Source: Ruegeria arenilitoris
GTDB taxonomy: Bacteria; Pseudomonadota; Alphaproteobacteria; Rhodobacterales; Rhodobacteraceae
Reading direction: 5' to 3' (one strand)
DNA length: 64,000 nucleotides
Assembly (NCBI RefSeq): GCF_042675705.1
Contig: NZ_JBHTJJ010000001.1
Under the pieces are notes generated by a model that was not told where the DNA came from, did not search any database, and was given only the letters and a program-made list of their open reading frames with translations. Positions 25,266 through 34,588 of this stretch are shown piece by piece. Within the stretch, counting starts at the first letter, position 1. Each line of letters starts with the position of its first letter. Both the position numbers and the translations under genes were made by a program.

Positions 25266-27133
25266 ACCCGGACCTGAAAATCATGCCGCCCGAGGCACCG
25301 CTGGCGATGCCGGAGCAGGATTTTGCCGCCGGGTTTCGGGACGCCCAAGCACCTGCGGATGCCCGCCGGTCGTCGGCGGGCCTTTGGCGCGCATTGGCGT
25401 TTTCCCCTGCCATGGCGGCCTCGGTTGCTTTGTTGTGGGTCATGGCGGACTGGTTCGACGCCGAAGGGATAAACGTGGTCGAAGCCATCCTGTTGGCATT
25501 GATTTCGTTCAATTTCTTCTGGATTTCCTTCACGGTCTGCACAGTCCTACTGGGCATGGTCTCTCTTGCCCGGCAAGAGCGTCCGGTACGGCAGGGTCGT
25601 GCGCAGCCACTGCGGGTCGCTTTGCTGATGCCCGTCTACAACGAAGTGCCGTGGAACGTGTTGGGCAATGCCCGCACGATGCTGGAAGAACTGCGCGCCC
25701 GAGGGGGCAAGCATCACTATGCGATGTTCATCCTGTCCGACACCCGCGATCCGGAAATCGCGGCCCAGGAACAGGCCAGCATCGAGGCGCTGCGTACCAC
25801 GCTCGCCCCGGGGCTTGAGCTGTATTACCGACGCAGGGAACAGAATACGGACCGAAAGGTCGGCAATATCGCTGATTGGGTCAGCCGCTGGGGTGGCGCT
25901 TGGGATGCAATGCTGGTTCTGGACGCCGACAGCCTGATGACCGGGCGTGCGATCGCGCGGCTGACCGACGCGCTGGCCCGCGATCCCGGCGCCGGCCTGA
26001 TCCAAAGCTATCCGCAACTGATCGGTGCCCAGTCCGTCTTTGCCCGGATGCAGCAATTCGCCAATGGTGTGTACGGCATCGCATTTGCCGAGGGCCTGTC
26101 CCGTTGGTGCGGCCAGGAAGGCAACTATTGGGGCCACAACGCCATCATCCGCACCAAGGCCTTTGCGACCTGCGCAGGTCTGCCCAAGCTGCGCTCGCTC
26201 TCGGGCCAGGAACAGCTGATCATGAGCCACGACTTCGTCGAGGCCGGGTTGCTGCGCCGTGCCGGTTGGGGCGTGCGCTTTCTGCCGCGCATCCGAGGCT
26301 CGTACGAGGAAACACCTCCGACATTGATCGACCACGCCCTACGCGACCGCCGCTGGTGCCAAGGCAACCTGCAGCATCTGCGACTGCTGGGCTCGACCGG
26401 GTTTCGGGCCGTGTCGCGGTTTCATCTGTTCCACGGCGCCGTCGGATACCTGATGTCACCCTTGTGGTTCGCACTGCTGGTCATGTGGGCGTTGATCGGT
26501 CAGGGCAAAGATGCTTCGGTGCTGCACTATTTCAGCCCGGACAATCCGATGTTCCCCCAGTGGCCGGAAATGACCGAAACGCGGCATGTTCTGATCATAC
26601 TTGTCATGTACGCGATGCTGCTGGCCCCCAAGATTCTGGGTGCTCTGGCATTGCCCCTCAGCGGTGTTCGCTATGAAGATTTCGGCGGCCGGACCCGGTT
26701 TCTTGCGTCATTCCTGTTCGAGGTCGTGCTGTCGATCCTGTACGCACCGATCCTTATGGTGCAGCAGATGATCGCCGTGTTCCGCACCCTTCTCGGTGTG
26801 CAAAAAGGCTGGACCCCGCAGGCACGAGATGGCGGCACCTATGGGCTGCGGACGCTGATCGTGTGTCATGCGCTCGAAACCATCAGCGGCCTTGCGCTGA
26901 GCGCGGGCATCCTGGCTGGGTTGGTCTCAGTCTGGTTGGCGCCAATCGCCATCAGCCTGACTTTTGCGGTACCGCTCTCCGCTCTCAGCGGCGTTTCTGC
27001 GGCTGCGGCGCGTCGCATGGTCGGCATGCCCGAGGATTTCCACGAGCCCGCCATCACGCGGGCGGCACGTTCGCATCGCAACGAGTTGAAACGCCTGATC
27101 GAGGGCAAGGGAACCATGACCCCGGCGGAATGA
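25253..27133 (+). CDS. opgH: OpgH, glucan glucosyltransferase
   Basis: A 626-residue inner-membrane family 2 glycosyltransferase that polymerises glucose from UDP-glucose into periplasmic glucan. Two N-terminal helices (about residues 50-105) precede the GT-A domain: LLMPVYNE near 124, the metal-binding LDADS near 222, SHDFVEAG near 325, and RDRRW (the R/QxxRW motif) near 364. More transmembrane helices follow. It is shorter at the N-terminus than the E. coli protein, as is usual in alphaproteobacteria. It has an alternative in-frame ATG at 25262 and overlaps opgG/D. It meets the esterase gene tail to tail with no spacer. Confidence 0.94.
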   Translation: MDSMNPDLKIMPPEAPLAMPEQDFAAGFRDAQAPADARRSSAGLWRALAFSPAMAASVALLWVMADWFDAEGINVVEAILLALISFNFFWISFTVCTVLLGMVSLARQERPVRQGRAQPLRVALLMPVYNEVPWNVLGNARTMLEELRARGGKHHYAMFILSDTRDPEIAAQEQASIEALRTTLAPGLELYYRRREQNTDRKVGNIADWVSRWGGAWDAMLVLDADSLMTGRAIARLTDALARDPGAGLIQSYPQLIGAQSVFARMQQFANGVYGIAFAEGLSRWCGQEGNYWGHNAIIRTKAFATCAGLPKLRSLSGQEQLIMSHDFVEAGLLRRAGWGVRFLPRIRGSYEETPPTLIDHALRDRRWCQGNLQHLRLLGSTGFRAVSRFHLFHGAVGYLMSPLWFALLVMWALIGQGKDASVLHYFSPDNPMFPQWPEMTETRHVLIILVMYAMLLAPKILGALALPLSGVRYEDFGGRTRFLASFLFEVVLSILYAPILMVQQMIAVFRTLLGVQKGWTPQARDGGTYGLRTLIVCHALETISGLALSAGILAGLVSVWLAPIAISLTFAVPLSALSGVSAAAARRMVGMPEDFHEPAITRAARSHRNELKRLIEGKGTMTPAE

Positions 27134-27949
27134 TCACCCGCCGGGCAACCCTTCGTACCAATCCACCATCATGTCGGCCCAACCCCGAGGGACGGAATGA
27201 CCGCCGGGAAACAGCGCGAACTCCAATGCGCTGCCGTCAGCACAGGCGGTCCACTTGCGACGCATGAACTGGCCTGTCGTTGAAAACCCGTCTGGACGGT
27301 TGTCGGCGCATTCGTTGGCCTGCCGCCAGATCTCGAGCCCGGCGAAGATATCGCCCTGAAGGAACCGACCGCCGCCCAGTGCGCGCCCCTCTAGCGGCAC
27401 CACGTTGTCAGTCCAGCCATGTGTGTGAAAAAGGCGCACGGGCCCCGCGCAGCTTTCGGGATGCGGGCGCCAGAATCCTCCTGAGACAGGCACGTAGGCC
27501 GAGAATGCCTCGGGATCGGCGCAGGCCAAATAATTCACCATGAAGCCGCCGGCCGAGAATCCCCCCAGCACCACGCGATGGTCATCGACCCCGAACCGTT
27601 GGGCCGCATCCGCAACAACCTCCTTCAGGAACGCGGCTTCGTCTCGCCCGTCCCACCCCGGATAGAAGCTCCAGCTTTTTCGACCGTTCCGCTCGGCCCC
27701 CTCGGGGGCCATGACCGCATATCCCCGCGCCAGCAAGGGTTCGACCATGCCGCGGTTTTTCATGGTTCCCTGCGCGCTGCCGCCATACCCATGCAGGAAC
27801 ACGACCAAAGGCGGGTTGGAGCCTTCCGGCAACTCGATGCGATAGCTTCCGGAGTCCGTCTCGCAAACACCCTGATCCTGCCCACACGCGGCCAATACCG
27901 GAGTTGCGGCCGTTGCGAACAACACGGCCAACAGATCCCTGAGCCTCAT
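27134..27949 (-). CDS. LpqC-like lipoprotein esterase (PHB depolymerase/feruloyl esterase family)
   Basis: A 271-residue alpha/beta hydrolase. The N-terminal signal ends in VLAAC, a good lipobox, with Cys22 as the lipidated residue, so it is probably an anchored periplasmic lipoprotein. Catalytic residues are visible: oxyanion HGYGG near 53-57, nucleophile serine in GGFSAGG, Asp in HGWTDNVVP, and His in PGGHSVP. The family hydrolyses esters such as polyhydroxybutyrate or feruloyl sugars; the true substrate is unknown. The ATG at 27949 overlaps the rhodanese stop (ATGA). A role in deacylating glucans made by the convergent opg operon is possible but speculative. Confidence 0.88.
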   Translation of the reverse strand: MRLRDLLAVLFATAATPVLAACGQDQGVCETDSGSYRIELPEGSNPPLVVFLHGYGGSAQGTMKNRGMVEPLLARGYAVMAPEGAERNGRKSWSFYPGWDGRDEAAFLKEVVADAAQRFGVDDHRVVLGGFSAGGFMVNYLACADPEAFSAYVPVSGGFWRPHPESCAGPVRLFHTHGWTDNVVPLEGRALGGGRFLQGDIFAGLEIWRQANECADNRPDGFSTTGQFMRRKWTACADGSALEFALFPGGHSVPRGWADMMVDWYEGLPGG

Positions 27950-28419
27950 CACGCCCCCTCCGAATACGCCTGCACCGGCAGCCCGGCCCGCACCCAGCCC
28001 GGACCTGCGGCTGACCCCAGCATCCCTTCGGGCACGTCAAGGATGTTGCCGTAGCCCGCCTCGGTCAACCTGTTGCCAAGCCGCGCTGACCGCACACCAC
28101 GGGCACAGATCACGGCAATCGGCCGCCCCTTGTCACCGCCGGACAGGCGATCCAACGCATCCAGAAAGTCTTCACGGCGCATGTCCAGCGGTTGAGCGCC
28201 CTGCCCGATGCCTGAGGCACGCCATTCGCGCGGGGTCCGGATGTCGAGCAACAGGATTTCCCCCGCAACAGCCTTTTCGTGCGCCTGAGCAACGGTCAAC
28301 GTACCGCCAGAAAAGTCTTCGGGGATCAGACGGTATTCACGGATCGCAAAACCCGCGAGAACAGCGGCTGCGCCCCCAAGGAACACGCCTCTGCGGCTGA
28401 GCATGGTTTTGATCGCCAA
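27949..28419 (-). CDS. exported rhodanese-like sulfurtransferase
   Basis: A 156-residue single-domain rhodanese. The N-terminus LSRRGVFLGGAAAVLAGFA looks like a twin-arginine signal or anchor. The rhodanese domain (about 40-150) has LLLDIRTPREW and the active-site loop ICARGVRS with the catalytic cysteine. Export predicts periplasmic persulfide or thiosulfate chemistry. The start is notable: a TTG at 28419 sits seven bases after a GGAGG, while the first ATG (28404) is too far from it, so TTG is likely used. It is coupled to the downstream esterase by ATGA overlap. Confidence 0.85.
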   Translation of the reverse strand: MAIKTMLSRRGVFLGGAAAVLAGFAIREYRLIPEDFSGGTLTVAQAHEKAVAGEILLLDIRTPREWRASGIGQGAQPLDMRREDFLDALDRLSGGDKGRPIAVICARGVRSARLGNRLTEAGYGNILDVPEGMLGSAAGPGWVRAGLPVQAYSEGA

Positions 28420-28564
28420 TGTGCACCCTCCGGTTTTTCCACGCCGGTTTTATCACGGGTCCGCCTCCGGCGCTGCGCCGAAAAGCCGGGCGCAGATCAA
28501 GTTCGCGTCATTTTCGCGCAGGCTTTAGCTGAAAAATCGCGGGGAGTAGTGCAAGGTGAAAAAC

Positions 28565-28593
28565 TTGCAATAGCTGGACAGTCAATAAATTAT
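28565..28593 (+). promoter_or_regulatory. weak promoter candidate for the Mrp antiporter operon
   Basis: TTGCAA (28565-28570) and AATTAT (28588-28593) lie 17 bases apart in the AT-richest part of the 222-base gap between the rhodanese and antiporter genes. The antiporter start is about 50 bases downstream. Placement is sensible; the -10 match is modest. Confidence 0.25.
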
Positions 28594-28641
28594 CCTTACA
28601 AAATCAACAGCACCCTGACCGCTCAGCCTGGAGTATCGCAC

Positions 28642-31515
28642 TTGTCCCTATTCCTTATCGCGGCCCTTCCCTTCCTCGGAGCTGTCTTTCCCGCCCTGCT
28701 AATCCGCGCCGGGCGCAACGCAGCCGCATCGGCAGCGGGATTGACCACGTTTCTGGCCTTGATGGGGCTGCTGATTCATATCCCGGACGTCATGAACGGC
28801 ACGGTGGTCACCGCGCGGTTCGACTGGATTCCGGGGCTGGGGTTGAACGCCAATTTCATGCTGGACGGGCTGGGATTTCTGTTCGCGCTGCTGATCCTCG
28901 GCATCGGGTTGTTGATCATCCTGTACGCGCGGTTCTACCTGTCGCGTGAAGACCCTATGGGGCAATTCTATACCTATCTCCTGCTGTTCCAGGGCGCGAT
29001 GGTCGGTATCGTTCTGTCCGACAACATCCTGCTTTTGCTGGTTTTCTGGGAACTGACCTCGCTCAGTTCGTTCTTGCTCATCGGTTATTGGAAACACCTG
29101 CCCGAAGGTCGACAGGGCGCGCGGATGGCGCTGGCGGTCACCGGGTCCGGCGGGCTGGCGATGATCGCGGGGATGCTGATCCTGGGCAATATCGTGGGGT
29201 CCTATGACCTGAGCGTGATCCTCCAGAACCGGGAGCTGATCCAGTCTTCGCCCTACTACCTGCCAGCGTTGATACTGATCCTGCTGGGATGTTTCACCAA
29301 GTCGGCCCAGTTCCCGTTCCATTTCTGGCTGCCTCATGCCATGGCCGCGCCAACGCCGGTTTCCGCGTACCTGCACTCGGCGACAATGGTGAAGGCTGGT
29401 CTGTTCCTGATGGCGCGCATGTGGCCGGTTCTGGCCGGGACCGAGGCGTGGTTCTACATCGTCGCCACCACCGGCCTGATAACCATGCTGATCGGTGCAG
29501 TGATCGCGCTGTTCAAGGATGACCTCAAGGCGCTGCTGGCCTTTTCGACAGTGTCGCATCTGGGGCTGGTCACGATGCTGCTGGGGTTCGGCACCAAGAT
29601 CGCGGTCGTGGCCGCCATCTTCCACATCATCAACCACGCCACTTTCAAGGCCGCCCTGTTTATGACCGCCGGGATCGTGGACCACGAAACCGGCACCCGG
29701 AACATCAAGCGCCTGGGCGGGCTGCGCCATTTGATGCCGATCACCTTCACGATCGGGACAATCGCCGCTTTGTCCATGGCAGGGATTCCACCTCTGAACG
29801 GTTTCCTGTCGAAGGAAATGATGCTGGAAGAAACCGTGCACACGGTCTGGCGAAACTCGCACTATCTGGTGCCAGCCCTTGCCCTGGTGGCCGCGATCTT
29901 CTCTGCCGCATATTCCTTCCGGTTCGTGTCCCACGTCTTCCTGGGCCCTGAACGCGAAGATTACCCTGCGCACCCGCATGACCCGCCAGTGGGGCTGTGG
30001 CTGGCTCCGGCATTCCTGGTTGTGCTGGTCGTGCTGATCGGCCTGAACTCGGCCGCCATCGTCGGCCCCTTGGTTGCGGTTGTGTCTTCCGCGGTCATCG
30101 GTGGCGAAAAGCTGCCCTATTATTCACTGAAGCTGTGGCACGGGTTCACGCCCGCCTTGTACATGTCGATCGTCGCAACTTTTGGCGGCCTCTTCCTGTT
30201 GGCTTTGCACCGGCGCGGCGAGCACGTCTGGAATATCCTGCCCCGCCCCGAGGCCAAGACCATCTTCGACGCCGTGATCGGCGGATTTACCGCCGCCAGC
30301 CGCTGGATCACGGACGAGTTGCACAACGGAGTCATCAGCCGCTATGCGATCATCCTGATCGCCTTTACGGTCGGCCTTGGATACTATGCCTATTCGACCG
30401 GTACGATTGGCGTGGAAACGCGGGTTCCGCTGCCGGCTCCGATCATTCCGATCATCGGCTGGCTGTGCCTGATCGTGGCGACGATGGGCATCATGTGGTT
30501 CCACCGGAACCGTTTGCTATCACTTGTTTTGATCGGCGTCGTAGGCCTGATCGTGTCGATGGCCTTCAACTATCTGTCCGCGCCTGATCTGGCTCTGACG
30601 CAGATCTCGGTCGAAGTCGTGACGATGATCCTGCTGCTGCTGTCGCTGAATTTTCTTCCGACCGAGACCCCATGGGACAGCAGCGCGGCACGGCGCTGGC
30701 GTGATGCTGCCATTTCAGTGGTGGCCGGCATCGGCGCAGGGGGCTTGATCTATGCGCTCATGCTGCGCGATTTCGCCTTCCCGACGATTTCGGAGTTCCA
30801 CCTGGCCAATTCCTACAAGGGTGGCGGCGGAACCAACGTGGTCAACGTGATCCTGGTGGACTTCCGGGGATTTGATACCTTCGGCGAGATCATCGTGCTG
30901 GGGATCGCGGCCCTTATCATCTTTGCCCTGACCGAGGCCGTGCTGGGCACCAGTGTCCGCGCCTATCTGCTGAACCGCAAACCGCACTGGCCCCAGTCAG
31001 GTGACTCGCACCCGCTGATGATGGTTGTTGCGACACGTGTGATGATGCCGATCGCCCTGATGGTAGGTGCCTACATCTTCTTCCGCGGACACAACCAGCC
31101 CGGAGGCGGGTTCATCGCCGGTCTGGTGGTCGCGATCGCCTTCCTGATGCAGTACATGGCCAGCGGCTATACCTGGGCGATCGAGCGGCAGCGGTTCTAC
31201 TACCATGGCACCATCGGCTGGGGTGTTCTGATCGCTGCGGCCACGGGTTTGGGCGCCTGGTTCAACGAGCGGCCCTTCCTGACAAGCGATTTCGGCTATC
31301 TGCATTGGCCACCGCTGGAAGAATTCGAATGGGCCACGGCCATGCTGTTCGACACAGGCGTGTTCCTAGCGGTTCTGGGCGCTGTGATGCTGGCCTTGGA
31401 CAGCCTGTCGCGCTTTGCGTGGCGGCCGGGCATGGCGCAGGAATTCCCGATGGACATCAACCCGTTGCGGGATGATCTGGCCGAAGAACAAGAAAAAGCG
31501 AAGGAGCAGGGCTGA
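28642..31515 (+). CDS. mrpA: Mrp/Mnh cation/proton antiporter, fused subunits A and B
   Basis: A protein of about 957 residues in the inner membrane, largest subunit of the Mrp Na+(K+)/H+ antiporter. Residues about 1-760 form MrpA: an NuoL-like core with the lysine and glutamate helices (FWELTSLSSFLLIGYWK, KSAQFPFHFWLPHAMAAPTPVSAYLHSATMVKAG-type sequence) and later DUF4040-like helices. Residues about 790-957 are MrpB-like (VATRVMMPIALMVGAYIFFRGHNQPGGG), so A and B are fused, as in alphaproteobacterial PhaAB systems. The reading frame stays open upstream, but TTG at 28642 with GGAG eight bases before gives the family N-terminus SLFLIAALPFLGA. It overlaps subunit C by one base. Confidence 0.93.
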   Translation: MSLFLIAALPFLGAVFPALLIRAGRNAAASAAGLTTFLALMGLLIHIPDVMNGTVVTARFDWIPGLGLNANFMLDGLGFLFALLILGIGLLIILYARFYLSREDPMGQFYTYLLLFQGAMVGIVLSDNILLLLVFWELTSLSSFLLIGYWKHLPEGRQGARMALAVTGSGGLAMIAGMLILGNIVGSYDLSVILQNRELIQSSPYYLPALILILLGCFTKSAQFPFHFWLPHAMAAPTPVSAYLHSATMVKAGLFLMARMWPVLAGTEAWFYIVATTGLITMLIGAVIALFKDDLKALLAFSTVSHLGLVTMLLGFGTKIAVVAAIFHIINHATFKAALFMTAGIVDHETGTRNIKRLGGLRHLMPITFTIGTIAALSMAGIPPLNGFLSKEMMLEETVHTVWRNSHYLVPALALVAAIFSAAYSFRFVSHVFLGPEREDYPAHPHDPPVGLWLAPAFLVVLVVLIGLNSAAIVGPLVAVVSSAVIGGEKLPYYSLKLWHGFTPALYMSIVATFGGLFLLALHRRGEHVWNILPRPEAKTIFDAVIGGFTAASRWITDELHNGVISRYAIILIAFTVGLGYYAYSTGTIGVETRVPLPAPIIPIIGWLCLIVATMGIMWFHRNRLLSLVLIGVVGLIVSMAFNYLSAPDLALTQISVEVVTMILLLLSLNFLPTETPWDSSAARRWRDAAISVVAGIGAGGLIYALMLRDFAFPTISEFHLANSYKGGGGTNVVNVILVDFRGFDTFGEIIVLGIAALIIFALTEAVLGTSVRAYLLNRKPHWPQSGDSHPLMMVVATRVMMPIALMVGAYIFFRGHNQPGGGFIAGLVVAIAFLMQYMASGYTWAIERQRFYYHGTIGWGVLIAAATGLGAWFNERPFLTSDFGYLHWPPLEEFEWATAMLFDTGVFLAVLGAVMLALDSLSRFAWRPGMAQEFPMDINPLRDDLAEEQEKAKEQG

Positions 31516-31874
31516 TGGAAGCACTCGTCGCATCGGCCGTTGGCGTTCTGACCGCCGCAGGGATCTTTCTGATCCTGCGTCGCCGGACCTTTCCGGTGAT
31601 CTTGGGCCTGTCTCTGCTGACCTATGCGGTCAACGTGTTCCTGTTCGCCACGGGACGGCTGGCCGTGAACGCGCCGGCGGTGCTGAACAAATACGAAGAG
31701 GTTCCCTATACCGATCCATTGCCGCAGGCTCTGGTGCTGACGGCTATTGTGATCTCGTTCGGGATGACAGCTGTGATCGTGATGATCGCTTTGGGGGCCT
31801 ACCTGTCCTCGAAGGATGACCACATAGACATGGCCGCGCAGGACAGCGTGGATGACGCGGGAGACGACGCATGA
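31515..31874 (+). CDS. mrpC: Mrp/Mnh antiporter subunit C
   Basis: A 119-residue NuoK-like membrane protein with three transmembrane helices. The family motif is LILRRRTFPVILGLSLLTYAVNVFLF-type sequence near residues 20-45, and QALVLTAIVISFGMTAV near 73-89 is equally conserved. The C-terminal tail is acidic. It overlaps subunits A/B and D by one and four bases, so the complex is made from one polycistronic message. Confidence 0.94.
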   Translation: MEALVASAVGVLTAAGIFLILRRRTFPVILGLSLLTYAVNVFLFATGRLAVNAPAVLNKYEEVPYTDPLPQALVLTAIVISFGMTAVIVMIALGAYLSSKDDHIDMAAQDSVDDAGDDA

Positions 31875-33427
31875 ACCACTGGATCGTTGCGCCGATCGTC
31901 CTGCCCGCGATCCTGGCCCCCTTCATCATCATGGTTCTGCGGTACCATCTGGACCTGCAGCGTATCTTTTCAGTCGCCGGTGTGGTGGGTCTGCTCGGCA
32001 TCGCGCTGACCATCACTGCGCAGGCAGCGGGCGGCGAGATTTACGTCTACGAGTTGGGCGATTGGCCGGCCCCGTTTGGCATTGTTCTGGTCCTTGACCG
32101 GCTGTCCGCGATGATGGTGCTGCTGACGGCGTTGCTGGCCTTGCCTGTCGTGCTGTACGCCATCGCGTCCGGATGGGACGAACGCGGCAACCACTTTCAC
32201 CCGTTGTTCCAATTCCAGCTGATGGGTGTCTGCGGCGCCTTCCTGACCGGGGACGCTTTCAACCTGTTCGTATTCTTCGAGGTGCTGTTGATCGCCTCCT
32301 ACGGCCTGATGACCCACGGCGGCGGCGCCGTAAGGCTGAAAGCCGGGGTGCAATACGTCACCTACAACCTCTTGGGGTCAACCCTGTTCCTGTTTGCATT
32401 GGGCACGATCTATTCGGTTACCGGTACCCTGAACATGGCTGACCTGGCCGTGCGCGTCGCTGAAATTCCGGCCGAAGACACCGCCCTGTTGCGCGTGGGT
32501 GCGGTTCTGCTGTTGCTGGTCTTCTGCATCAAAGCCGCTGTCCTGCCGCTGCATTTCTGGCTGCCCGCCAGCTATGCCAACGCGCCGCTGCCAGTGGCCG
32601 CGCTGTTTGCGATCATGACCAAGGTGGGGGCCTATTCGATCCTGCGGGTTTATACTTTGGCATTCGGCCCGGATGTTGCCGTCACCGAAGGACTGGTTGG
32701 TGACTGGCTACAACCTGCCGCGCTGTTTACCCTTGCCATCGGTTCGATCGGCATTCTGGGCACGCAGCACATCGCACGCATGGTTGCGTTTTGCGCCATC
32801 GCCTCGATGGGAACGCTGCTGGTGGCTATTTCTTTGTTCACCGAGACGGCCACAGCCGCCGCTCTATACTACGTCTACCATTCAACCTTGGCGACCGCGC
32901 TGCTGTTCCTGGTGGCCGATCTGGTGATGGAACGTCGTGGAGGGGCCATTGCGCCCCGCCCCCCGATGCCGCAAAGCGGGCTGATCTCGGCGCTGTTCTT
33001 TGTTGGAGCCATAGCGATGGCGGGCATGCCGCCGTTGTCAGGGTTCATCGGCAAGCTTCTGGTGCTGGATGCGTCGTGGTATGCGCCGGATGCCACTGCG
33101 GTCTGGGCGGTCGTTCTGATCGGATCCTTTGTCACCATCGTGGGTCTGGCTCGCGCTGGGTCCCTGATCTTCTGGAAAAGCTATGACGCCAGCACCCAGA
33201 TCGAACCGGAACCCGAAACCGAGGCCACCAAAGATGATGAACCGCCGCACCGGCCCGCGCCTGAACCGCAGCCGGGGCTGGCGTTCACCTCGGTGTTCGG
33301 AGTGGTTCTGGGCCTCGTCCTGCTGACCCTGTTCGCCGGACCTTCGCTGGACTACACTCGCAAGACCGCCGCGCAACTGTTCGCGCCGGAACAGTACATC
33401 TCGGCCGTATTGGGAAGGGAAGACTGA
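31871..33427 (+). CDS. mrpD: Mrp/Mnh antiporter subunit D
   Basis: A 518-residue NuoM/N-like proton-translocating membrane subunit. Motifs seen are GDAFNLFVFFEVLLIASYGLM (the glutamate helix), KAAVLPLHFWLPASYANAPLPVAALFAIMTKVGAY-type sequence (the lysine helix), and MAGMPPLSGFIGK. About fourteen helices are expected. A polar linker near residues 440-470 rich in Glu, Pro and Asp (EPEPETEATKDDE) separates the last helices. The start overlaps mrpC by ATGA and the stop overlaps mrpE by one base. Confidence 0.94.
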   Translation: MNHWIVAPIVLPAILAPFIIMVLRYHLDLQRIFSVAGVVGLLGIALTITAQAAGGEIYVYELGDWPAPFGIVLVLDRLSAMMVLLTALLALPVVLYAIASGWDERGNHFHPLFQFQLMGVCGAFLTGDAFNLFVFFEVLLIASYGLMTHGGGAVRLKAGVQYVTYNLLGSTLFLFALGTIYSVTGTLNMADLAVRVAEIPAEDTALLRVGAVLLLLVFCIKAAVLPLHFWLPASYANAPLPVAALFAIMTKVGAYSILRVYTLAFGPDVAVTEGLVGDWLQPAALFTLAIGSIGILGTQHIARMVAFCAIASMGTLLVAISLFTETATAAALYYVYHSTLATALLFLVADLVMERRGGAIAPRPPMPQSGLISALFFVGAIAMAGMPPLSGFIGKLLVLDASWYAPDATAVWAVVLIGSFVTIVGLARAGSLIFWKSYDASTQIEPEPETEATKDDEPPHRPAPEPQPGLAFTSVFGVVLGLVLLTLFAGPSLDYTRKTAAQLFAPEQYISAVLGRED

Positions 33428-33924
33428 TGAAACTGCTGCGCCGGATATTCCCCCACCCGCATCTGAGCTTCCTGCTGACTCTGGTCTGGGTGCTGTTGGC
33501 CAACGCGCCCTCGCTGAACTCACTGGTCTTTGGATTGCTTTTGGGGATCATCATTCCCTTCATCACCCAACCCTACTGGCCCGACCGGCCCGTCCTGCGG
33601 AACTGGCCCATGGTCGTTGAGTACATGATCGTGGTTCTGTGGGACATCGTGGTGGCCAACGTGACCGTGGCACGCATCATCCTGTTCAAACGCGACGCGG
33701 ACAGACAGCCGAACTGGATCTCAATCCCGCTGGAACTGCGCACACCCGAAGCGATCACGGTTCTGGCTGGAACCATCACCATGACGCCGGGCACCGTCAG
33801 TTGCGACCTCTCGGCCCAGGGGCATTGTCTGCTGGTCCATTGCCTGGACGCTCCGGATCCGGGCGCGGTACGAGACCAGATCAAGCAGCGTTACGAGCGC
33901 CGCCTGAAGGAGATTTTCGAATGA
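33427..33924 (+). CDS. mrpE: Mrp/Mnh antiporter subunit E
   Basis: A 165-residue subunit with two or three N-terminal helices and a cytoplasmic C-terminal domain. HPHLSFLLTLVWVLLANAP at the start and TPEAITVLAGTITMTPGTVS near residues 110-130 are MrpE signatures. The role in the complex is structural or assembly. It starts directly at the mrpD stop and overlaps mrpF by four bases. Confidence 0.93.
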   Translation: MKLLRRIFPHPHLSFLLTLVWVLLANAPSLNSLVFGLLLGIIIPFITQPYWPDRPVLRNWPMVVEYMIVVLWDIVVANVTVARIILFKRDADRQPNWISIPLELRTPEAITVLAGTITMTPGTVSCDLSAQGHCLLVHCLDAPDPGAVRDQIKQRYERRLKEIFE

Positions 33925-34190
33925 TCGAATATGCAATCTATTTTGCCTTTGCCTGCTTTGGGGCCGCGATCATGATGTGCCTGTGGCGGATCATCACCGC
34001 CGATGGTGTGGGAACGCGAGTGCTCGCCCTTGATACGATGGTGATCAACACCATCGCCCTGATGATCCTGTACGGCCTGCATCTGGGCACCGAGATCTTT
34101 TTCGAAGCCGCCATGATCATTGCCATGCTCGGGTTTGTTTCGACCGTGGCCTATGCGCGCTTCATGCTGCGCGGCAACATTATCGAGTGA
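33921..34190 (+). CDS. mrpF: Mrp/Mnh antiporter subunit F
   Basis: An 89-residue membrane protein with three helices. The conserved WRIITADGVGTRVLALDTM motif near residues 22-40 and the ALMILYGLHLGTEIF region match MrpF. The ATG at 33921 overlaps the mrpE stop (ATGA). Seven bases separate it from mrpG. Confidence 0.93.
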   Translation: MIEYAIYFAFACFGAAIMMCLWRIITADGVGTRVLALDTMVINTIALMILYGLHLGTEIFFEAAMIIAMLGFVSTVAYARFMLRGNIIE

Positions 34191-34197
34191 GGCCGCC

Positions 34198-34584
34198 ATG
34201 GAATTCATCTTCGAGCTTCTGATTGCATTTTTCCTGATCGTTTCAGGGATTTTCGGCTTTGTCGGGTCTTTTGGCATGATCAAGCTGAAGGATCCGATGT
34301 CGCGGCTGCACGCCCCGACCAAAGCCACCACGCTGGGCGTGGGCGGTGTGTTGCTGGCCTCGATCTTTCATTCGATCCTGATCGAGCAGCGCCTTTCCAT
34401 GCATGAACTGCTGATCACGCTGTTCCTGTTTCTGACGGCTCCGATCACGGCTCTGTTCATTGCCAAGTGGCACATTCATCGCCATGAAGCCCCCGAAGAT
34501 CTGCCGGACGCGGGCGAAGACAAGCTCTGGGCCACCCACGCGGTCGAGCAGGTCGAAGACGTCCCGGATCACAGCGCGAACTGA
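34198..34584 (+). CDS. mrpG: Mrp/Mnh antiporter subunit G
   Basis: A 128-residue membrane protein with three helices and a soluble acidic tail. The SGIFGFVGSFGMIKLKDPMSRLHAPTKATTLGVGG-type stretch (about residues 17-50) is the MrpG signature, followed by LFLTAPITALFIAKWHIHR. The final 28 residues are Asp/Glu-rich. It closes the antiporter operon; selD follows only 4 bases later on the same strand, so both may share a transcript. Confidence 0.93.
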   Translation: MEFIFELLIAFFLIVSGIFGFVGSFGMIKLKDPMSRLHAPTKATTLGVGGVLLASIFHSILIEQRLSMHELLITLFLFLTAPITALFIAKWHIHRHEAPEDLPDAGEDKLWATHAVEQVEDVPDHSAN

Positions 34585-34588
34585 CTTC

